DNA of 64,000 nucleotides from Kuschelorhynchus macadamiae. Taxonomy: Eukaryota > Arthropoda > Insecta > Coleoptera > Curculionidae. Shown piece after piece: positions 58,487 through 64,000 of the stretch. The notes below the pieces were generated by a model. It was given only the letters and a program-made list of their open reading frames with translations. It had not been told where the DNA came from and made no database searches. The DNA is taken from positions 1 to 64,000 of the forward strand of contig JAUTXW010002402.1 of NCBI GenBank assembly GCA_030620095.1. Direction: 5' to 3'. The first letter of the stretch is position 1. Every line of letters begins with the position of its first letter. The position numbers were made by a program, and so were the translations under genes.

Positions 58487-59722
58487 TTAGAAACGAAAAA
58501 ACTTATTTCCTTGAGATTCCTCGCTGTTTTTATTTATGTTACTACTTTCCACATCATCAACAAAATATACACTATTATTTGAAAACTGCTGACGCCTACC
58601 TCCTCGACGAAAATTTGACCTACTAAAGCTGGAACGACCTCGGCCTTGGTACTGCGAATTATTTTGCTGTCTGCTAAAATTGTAATTATTAAAGTTTTGC
58701 CTACTCGGGTTACGAGATTGATTATAATTATGAATTTGTCTAAAATTTGTAAAATTACCTCTAGACCGATTTCCTCGATATTGGTGACGCCCACGCATAT
58801 GAAATAAGTTATTAGAATAAGTTGGGGTTAAATTTAAATTTTCTTCTTTAGCGCCAGTTATCGCGTCCTTTAAATTATTGTAATTTCTAGCTTTTATTAT
58901 TGTTCTTAAATCTGAATTTTTTAACCCATTCGCGAAAGCATTTATCGCCAATTTTTCATTCACCGGTTGTAAAATTTTTGCCGAATTTTGATCACCGTCC
59001 GCTTGCGCTAAGGTTAAATTTAATAAAAGTTGCTCGATAGTTTTCGCATAATCATCTATACTTTTAGTATCTTGTCTAACGTTATGCAACTGATTAGCTA
59101 AAGCTGGTGCAGATTGTTTTGTAAGAAGTTGGTTTTTTATATCTGTGACCAAAGCACCAACATTAGTATACGTCGTTTGTAATCTTAATTTCGCGTTTTG
59201 TGTTAATTTGGCCTTTAAAACATATTTGATTAGCAATACTTTCCCGTTGTCGTCAAGCAAGTCGTTATATAATTCAATAGCATCAATCAACATTTTCGTA
59301 GTTTCTTCGGTACCATCCATAGATGGCAACAAAGAAGCTGCGGTTCGCAAATCAAATTTTTCACTCATTGTTGAACTAGGATGAATGCCCAAAACCAAAT
59401 CAGTCTCTGCGAGCTGTAATTTTTTTTTATCTTTTATGGCAATTAACCGACCTGATAAAATAGATCTAGCTTTATCTATGTTTTCTCTTATTTCTAATAC
59501 ATATTTTTGAAAATGTTCTAATTTATCGGTGTCATGCACCTGTTTACTATACTGATCTCTAAGCTGAAAAAATTTATTTTCTAATGTTTCTACGTTGCTA
59601 CTTAATTTATTTACCCTATCCAAAGATTCTCTACGCTCTAATGACTCCTTTTTTATATTTATGATAAATAATGAAATAATGTTATTCAATTTATCCAAAT
59701 CGCTTAAATCTACTACACTCAT
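58487..59722 (-). CDS. gag: Gypsy gag, 411 aa, intact, RG-rich tail without zinc knuckle
   Basis: Structural protein that packages the element's RNA. The N-terminal 100 residues are predicted coiled coil (ESLERRESLDRVNKLSSNVE). Residues about 120-300 form the capsid-like region (AASLLPSMDGTEETTKMLID; KLAINAFANGLKNSDLRTII). The last 90 residues are rich in R, G, N, Q, F and S (HMRGRHQYRGNRSRGNF; RGRGSSFSR-like RGG blocks) and contain no CCHC zinc knuckle, so RNA binding probably uses the RG tail. The start ATG at 59722 is the first in the frame. The stop at 58487 overlaps the pol frame. Confidence 0.9.
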   Translation of the reverse strand: MSVVDLSDLDKLNNIISLFIINIKKESLERRESLDRVNKLSSNVETLENKFFQLRDQYSKQVHDTDKLEHFQKYVLEIRENIDKARSILSGRLIAIKDKKKLQLAETDLVLGIHPSSTMSEKFDLRTAASLLPSMDGTEETTKMLIDAIELYNDLLDDNGKVLLIKYVLKAKLTQNAKLRLQTTYTNVGALVTDIKNQLLTKQSAPALANQLHNVRQDTKSIDDYAKTIEQLLLNLTLAQADGDQNSAKILQPVNEKLAINAFANGLKNSDLRTIIKARNYNNLKDAITGAKEENLNLTPTYSNNLFHMRGRHQYRGNRSRGNFTNFRQIHNYNQSRNPSRQNFNNYNFSRQQNNSQYQGRGRSSFSRSNFRRGGRRQQFSNNSVYFVDDVESSNINKNSEESQGNKFFRF

Positions 59723-59993
59723 TAAATAAAATAATTATCAATAAATTTAAGGCAATAAATAATATCCAATAAAATTGTATAGTGCTAAAACTATGACTTA
59801 CTAATTATGTTAATACTTAAGTATGTTCATTGTCCATAGTCGCCTAAGATAAGTCCATACTGTCCATATTCACCAATACTAGGGGCTTTATCAATCCCAA
59901 CGTTGCGCACTAGCGGCCTTTTGCCACACTAGCACGTGCCCTCGTTGCTGACCACCGGATTGGTTCGGCCAGTGTCTTCTTTTTTTCTCGACT
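59723..59993 (-). other. Gypsy leader between the small ORF and gag
   Basis: 271 bp without ORF, with a GC-rich stretch (gcgcactagcggccttttgc region near 59905-59960) in an otherwise AT-rich element. It may hold packaging or translation-reinitiation signals; nothing specific is recognised. Confidence 0.4.
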
Positions 59994-60218
59994 TTATAAG
60001 TCTTGGCTTCTTCTAATTTCTAAACGTATTTTTCTTTCCAATTCCTTTTTACTGCGACGGCAACACCATAAAACAATTAAGGTAACTGCTATCATTATAG
60101 CTACAACTCCGCAAACTTGCCAAAGAGAATAGTTACTGTTGCTACCCTCTGCAGTCGTACCACCACTGTTGCCTGCCTGGGCAATTATAACTTCTTCTTT
60201 TGACTGTGTTTTTCCCAT
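59994..60218 (-). CDS. Small predicted N-myristoylated membrane protein upstream of gag (74 aa)
   Basis: Lies between the primer-binding site and gag, in the same direction. From the ATG at 60218 it reads MGKTQSKEEVIIAQAG. Glycine at position 2 with serine at 6 fits an N-myristoylation site. One hydrophobic span follows (WQVCGVVAIMIAVTLIVLW, about residues 34-52), then two cysteines likely to be palmitoylated (CCRRSKK), and a basic amphipathic tail rich in R, K, E and L. A longer frame starts 19 codons upstream, but the internal ATG gives the myristoylation motif. I know of no firm name for such a product. A membrane-targeting accessory for particle assembly or cell-to-cell spread is a guess. 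Confidence 0.65.
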   Translation of the reverse strand: MGKTQSKEEVIIAQAGNSGGTTAEGSNSNYSLWQVCGVVAIMIAVTLIVLWCCRRSKKELERKIRLEIRRSQDL

Positions 60219-60276
60219 GTTTTTCTTTTCTTCTAAAGCACCATAACGATATTTTTGCACTGTTAACTTAAGCACA

Positions 60277-60294
60277 TAGGCTGCAGGGTCGCCA
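60277..60294 (-). promoter_or_regulatory. Primer-binding site
   Basis: Minus strand TGGCGACCCTGCAGCCTA begins directly after the 5' LTR. The TGGCGACC start resembles the tRNA-Arg-type sites of mdg1/412-like Gypsy elements; the tRNA assignment is inference. Confidence 0.65.
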
Positions 60295-60582
60295 TGTAAT
60301 ATCTTCTTGTTCTGGTTCGAACTACATGCTTAAGAAAATAATCAGCGTGCACTCCTTACTGTGTAACACTTTATTCTGCTCTTTTTCTAAATCTAATTAC
60401 AATGGTATAAAACTACTTAGACTAACCTAATTAATAAAATAAATAATAATTTGATGATTCTATAAACTATTACTCCATATTTACAACAATCGAAAAGCTG
60501 TGTTGGACATTGTTGCAATAAGTTATTGCCTTAATTATAGTTCAATGATATGGCCTACTTTTGCAACTTGGATTCCATCACA
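60295..60582 (-). repeat. 5' LTR of the Gypsy element
   Basis: 288 bp, begins tgtaatatcttcttgttctg and ends ggattccatcaca on the plus strand, followed by the gatt duplication at 60583-60586. Confidence 0.96.
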
Positions 60583-60942
60583 GATTACACGAGGCCTCTT
60601 CAAGAATCTTTACTCCACGCCCAAGTAGCACTTTTAGTCATGAATACGTCATTGTTATCACAAGTATTTTCATTGTAGTAACCGGAACTTGGTGTCGCCA
60701 CGTTCTATTTAAGCTGAGACTACGTAGAGTACGTCATTACCAAAATGGGGAACAATTTTAGGGCAATTATTGGGAATTGTGTACTTCCATTTAAGTAGAC
60801 GAATCGTAATAATTCACCCTATTCGTCACTTCCTTATTTCTGTCTTTATTTAATCCATTTTAAAAATATGTAAGGTTCGTTTTAATACAAACAAAACAGT
60901 TATGGCGACTACAAACACTCAAACTGGGAATATGGTATAGAG
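60583..60942. other. Remainder of the dispersed repeat and unassigned spacer
   Basis: 60583-60630 (gattacacgaggcctcttca...) is the other half of the repeat interrupted by the Gypsy element. The rest up to the hAT duplication at 60935-60942 shows no gene. Confidence 0.5.
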
Positions 60943-63153
60943 CAGGGGTGCTCAAACGGTCGATCGCGAGTGCTTTTTGAGTAGATCTCGAGAAGAAAAC
61001 ATTTTTTAATAAGTAGGTACTTATTTAAACTACAAAAATTTATTACGTAATAAAATAATACTCTGCTAGCGGCAAAAGGCGGCTTTATCAAATGAACGCG
61101 CGGTACTTGTCAAAGAAAAGCCGCGTTTTTTATTCTTGCCGCTTTTCTGGAAATTTCGGGCGGCGCGTTTGACGGGAACATTCGAGACTTTCGTTCACGC
61201 CGATATAAATGTTGCGCCTGCAGGAATTGGAGTCATTCTGAATTGCAACTTGAAGGCAATACTACGTCGATACAAAGTAAATAGTACAAAATGAGTGCAG
61301 CGAAGAAATCTAGAACGTATCATTTTAATAACGATTGGGAGGAAGAATTTTTGTTTTGTAAAAGATAAGTGCATTTGTCTTATTTGTCGTGCGTCAGTTT
61401 CAATACCTAAGCGTGCTAACTTAGAGAGGCATCATAAAACGGTTCATAAAAACTATGAAAAGGATTTTCCGGGCGAGACTTTATGTTTAGATTTTAAAAA
61501 TAAAACAGAAATCATGTCTGCTATTAGAGAACTTCACAAGGCGTATTGAAGTAATGAGTCAGGACATGGCAGATAAACTAAAAAATGATATCATGGAAAA
61601 TACATACTTTTCATTACAGTTCGACGAATCCACCGATATGATAGACACTGCCCAGCTGTGTATTTTTGTTCGGATGGTATTCAATGACATGTTGGCTAAG
61701 GAAGAACTTTTAACAATCATTCCTCTGAAGGGGAAGACCCGTGGCGAAGATATATATGACGTTTACTTCAATATATAAATTAGTGTGCATTACAACCGAT
61801 GGAGCACCAGCAATGACTGGAAACAAAAACGGTTTTGTGGCATTGTGTCGAGCTAATGAAGATTTCTCTTAATTTTTTTCAATCCATTGCATTATACATC
61901 AACAAGTTTTGTGTTCAAAAGTTTTAAACACAGAGGAAATTATGGGCATTGCAACAAAAATTGTGAATTCCATCCGTGCACGTAGCTTGCAACGGCGGCT
62001 CTTTAAGTTGCAACTGGAAGATAGGGAGTGAGCTGAACACACTGATTTAGTTCTTCACACGGACGTCAGGTGGTTGAGTCGCGGAAAATTCCTAGAAAGG
62101 TTTCAAGAATTATTGCCCGAAATAACAGCTTTTCTAGACGAAAGAGGTGATGACACTCAGATGTTGAAAAACGAACAATGGCTGACTGATTTGGCATTTT
62201 TGACTGACATCACAATGCACTTAAACACCATTAACTTGGAGCTTCAAGGTAAAGGAAAAACTGCAGTAAACGCATTCAAAAGTAAATTGCAACTTATGAT
62301 AGATCAACTGAAAAGAAAGGATCTGAAACATTTTCCGTCTTTGAAAGCAAGGATTCCTCAGTTGAATTATGATATGTATGAGGCTGAATTATCAAATATT
62401 TTGAGAAAATTCGAAATGCGTTTTTATGATTGTAGTAAATTGGCAAATGCAGCATCATTTATGAGTTATCTTTTTTCATGTAAAAACACTGAGGAATTAG
62501 CTACTGAAATAGCAAGTCAGTTTTAATATGAACTCATGTTCTGTTGAAAATGAGTTGGTGCAGATTATATCAGATATACATCTCAAAGCTACAGCATCTG
62601 ATATAAATTTCTGGTGTTTTATATCTGAAGATAAATATCCGAATCTAACTTACTTGTGCGAGTCTGCATTTTCTGAAATGAAGATAATTAAGTCAAAATA
62701 TCGCAATCGACTAACTGACGATCATATGTCATCATGCTTGCGATTAGCACTCAGTGGTTACGTACCATCTTATGAAAAGTATGCTGAGGACATGCTGTGC
62801 CATGCTTCAACATCCAAAGTCACTCCTTAGTTAAGTTTAACACCATATGTAACTCTTTTGTTTTGTAACAACCAATAAACTCGCAATTTTGAATAACTAT
62901 GAGTTTTTTCATTGATATTGTAGAGAAGAACCTAACTAAACCTAACCCAAACCTTGCCTAAAATAATGTATATTGTGCGGAAAGCTAATATCTATATATG
63001 CTACGGTACACCCTACCTAGGTAGGTAGGTAGGGTGTATATATCGTGTATGTACAACCCTGCATCACACATACTTGCAGCCTCTCAGAGTCGATCGTAAG
63101 TAGTCTAAAAATATTGAGGTAGATCGCCAGCAGTTCAAGTTTGAGCACCCCTG
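60943..63153 (+). mobile_element. hAT transposon (GTF2IRD2/Charlie-like family)
   Basis: 2211-bp element with 15-bp terminal inverted repeats CAGGGGTGCTCAAAC / GTTTGAGCACCCCTG. It is flanked by a perfect 8-bp target duplication gtatagag (60935-60942 and 63154-63161). The subterminal parts share 'gatcgc' and 'tagatc' words. It is another hAT family, distinct in its ends from the one at 41296. Confidence 0.95.
61291..62830 (+). pseudogene. hAT transposase pseudogene
   Basis: Starts MSAAKKSRTYHFNNDWEEEF. A frameshift near 61360 leads into a BED-like finger (CICLICRASVSIPKRANLER followed by HHKTVHKNY). A stop at 61547 separates it from SLQFDESTDMIDTAQLCIFV. A deletion at about 61775 removes core sequence before VCITTDGAPAMTGNKNGFVA and FSIHCIIHQQVLCSKVL. 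A stop near 62030 is followed by HTDVRWLSRGKFLERFQELL and LLPEITAFLDERGDD. A last stop at 62524 precedes the C-terminal YPNLTYLCESAFSEMKIIKS and YRNRLTDDHMSSCLRLAL, the dimerisation region. A polyadenylation-like aataaa lies at 62874. Inactive. Confidence 0.88.
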
Positions 63154-64000
63154 GTATAGAGCGTATATAAGCGGATACGATTTCAGAACATTCCGCCGGT
63201 TTTTTAAAATTTAATCCGTTGTGTCGTAGCACGCGGAGAGTTGCGGTACTTGAGTCACCACTATAATTCTGCCATCTGTCATAAACATAAACCTTTGTTT
63301 CGTTTTTATTTTCTGTTTCATTACAATGTGATATTTTTTATTTTCTATAAAATGTGGCTGAGTGACGAAAGCTACTTTTTGTGAACCATTTTCACTTGTT
63401 ACTCGTAGATGATAATACAAGACATACACAACTAATTAATGACTAGACCGAATTACAATGACTTTATAAGGACAGTGGCGACAGTAGAAGCCCACCCGCC
63501 AAATTGATGCAACATTTTCAAAGGTTTAAATGGGGCACCCATATTATCGTTAGTTTTTCGCAAAATATAACTAAATTAATCTACTTTTATATTGAAAATC
63601 TCTGTCAGCGGCAGTTATAAATGTAGGGTTATGTTAGTGTTTTACTTTAATAATCTATTCGAACTATCTAGTACAAACTTACTTTTTCATTTAGATTTTT
63701 AACAAATAACAATCTATGTGCAAGCGATTAATGTGAGTTGTCTGGCAAGTGGATTTAGTAATGTAATATGTACTAAAGAAGGCCTACAAAATAAAGTTGC
63801 TTTTATGCTAACCTTTAAGAGCTTCCACCTCAAAATGTGGTGCTGAATGAAGTAAAACATACATTAAGACATGAAACAATATTGTCTTTTACAGCAAAAT
63901 AAAACCAAAATATAATAATGTATAATATTTAATAACTTTCCTTGGAGTAAACTTAAACTTAAGACATTTACGGTCATAGTCATTCATACATTCATCACAA
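63154..64000. other. No gene recognised
   Basis: The last 0.85 kb shows only short unremarkable ORFs. I looked on the minus strand for the next upstream TNPO3 exon and did not find one, so this is presumably still intron of that gene. Confidence 0.4.

Larger units (their letters stand above)
54479..60582 (-). mobile_element. Ty3/Gypsy LTR retrotransposon, apparently intact
   Basis: 6104-bp element on the minus strand, bounded by two 288-bp LTRs that look identical by eye (TG...CA read on the plus strand). The 4-bp target duplication is gatt (54475-54478 and 60583-60586). In sense order it has 5' LTR, primer-binding site, a small membrane-protein ORF, gag, pol (protease, RT, RNase H, integrase), polypurine tract and 3' LTR. 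No env-like ORF follows pol. All reading frames are open and the LTRs unmutated, which marks it as the youngest insertion in the window. It lies in the TNPO3 upstream intron region in the same direction as the gene. Confidence 0.96.

Noticed and set aside
58534..58794. 86-codon minus-strand ORF inside gag
   Set aside because: It is the pol frame read within the RG-rich gag tail and ends at a stop; a shadow of gag.

Overview
This is a 64 kb stretch of an AT-rich insect nuclear genome. A beetle is plausible, but that is inference. The evidence is spliced GT-AG exons of an insect-type cytochrome P450 (CYP4G) and of transportin-3, surrounded by insect-style transposable elements (mariner, DD82E, several hAT families, LINEs, a Ty3/Gypsy element) and long (TA)n microsatellites. 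I see no bacterial genes, tRNA, rRNA or CRISPR.

Two host genes run tail to tail. On the + strand, the last three exons of a CYP4G P450 lie at 3556-4050, 4226-4414 and 10831-11011. Its first exon here carries two small indels, and a 6.4 kb intron is full of transposon debris. On the - strand, the last five exons of transportin-3 lie at 54119-53970, 52059-51977, 47851-47557, 45017-44863 and 41025-40965. Together they give 247 codons in one frame ending in a stop, with TE-swollen introns. The 30 kb between the two genes is almost entirely mobile DNA. Upstream exons of both genes lie outside the window.

TE layout: 1-2547 hAT (ZMYM1-like, copy 1). 5361-6838 degenerate DD82E element. 6838-7709 (TA)n plus a 278-bp tandem array. 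7725-9692 DD41-type mariner with about 0.45-0.5 kb inverted ends. 14867-16087 Helitron-like element. 19948-22529 hAT copy 4. 23862-25570 hAT copy 2. 25686-26495 LINE fragment containing a foldback with a hammerhead-ribozyme-like core. 26496-34521 hAT copy 3, itself split by an apparently intact DD82E transposon (28061-30260) and by another hAT (30701-34049). 34566-35979 LINE. 35980-36669 giant (TA)n. 36677-39214 DD41D mariner with about 500-bp terminal inverted repeats. 41296-43736 GTF2IRD2-like hAT. 45830-47502 LINE. 48969-49690 DD41D remnant. 50285-50905 LINE. 52548-53761 DD34D mariner. 54479-60582 an intact Ty3/Gypsy element with apparently identical 288-bp LTRs. 60943-63153 another hAT.

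Points that most deserve attention: (1) three Tc1/mariner-superfamily elements each carry, near their 3' end, an antisense copy of their own transposase N-terminal coding region, which would let their transcripts fold into long hairpins; (2) an intact DD82E element with a 447-aa ORF; (3) a young Gypsy element that encodes an extra small, predicted N-myristoylated, single-pass membrane protein upstream of gag; (4) a hammerhead-like core in a foldback element; (5) a tandem hAT-LINE duplication that can be dated relative to later insertions.
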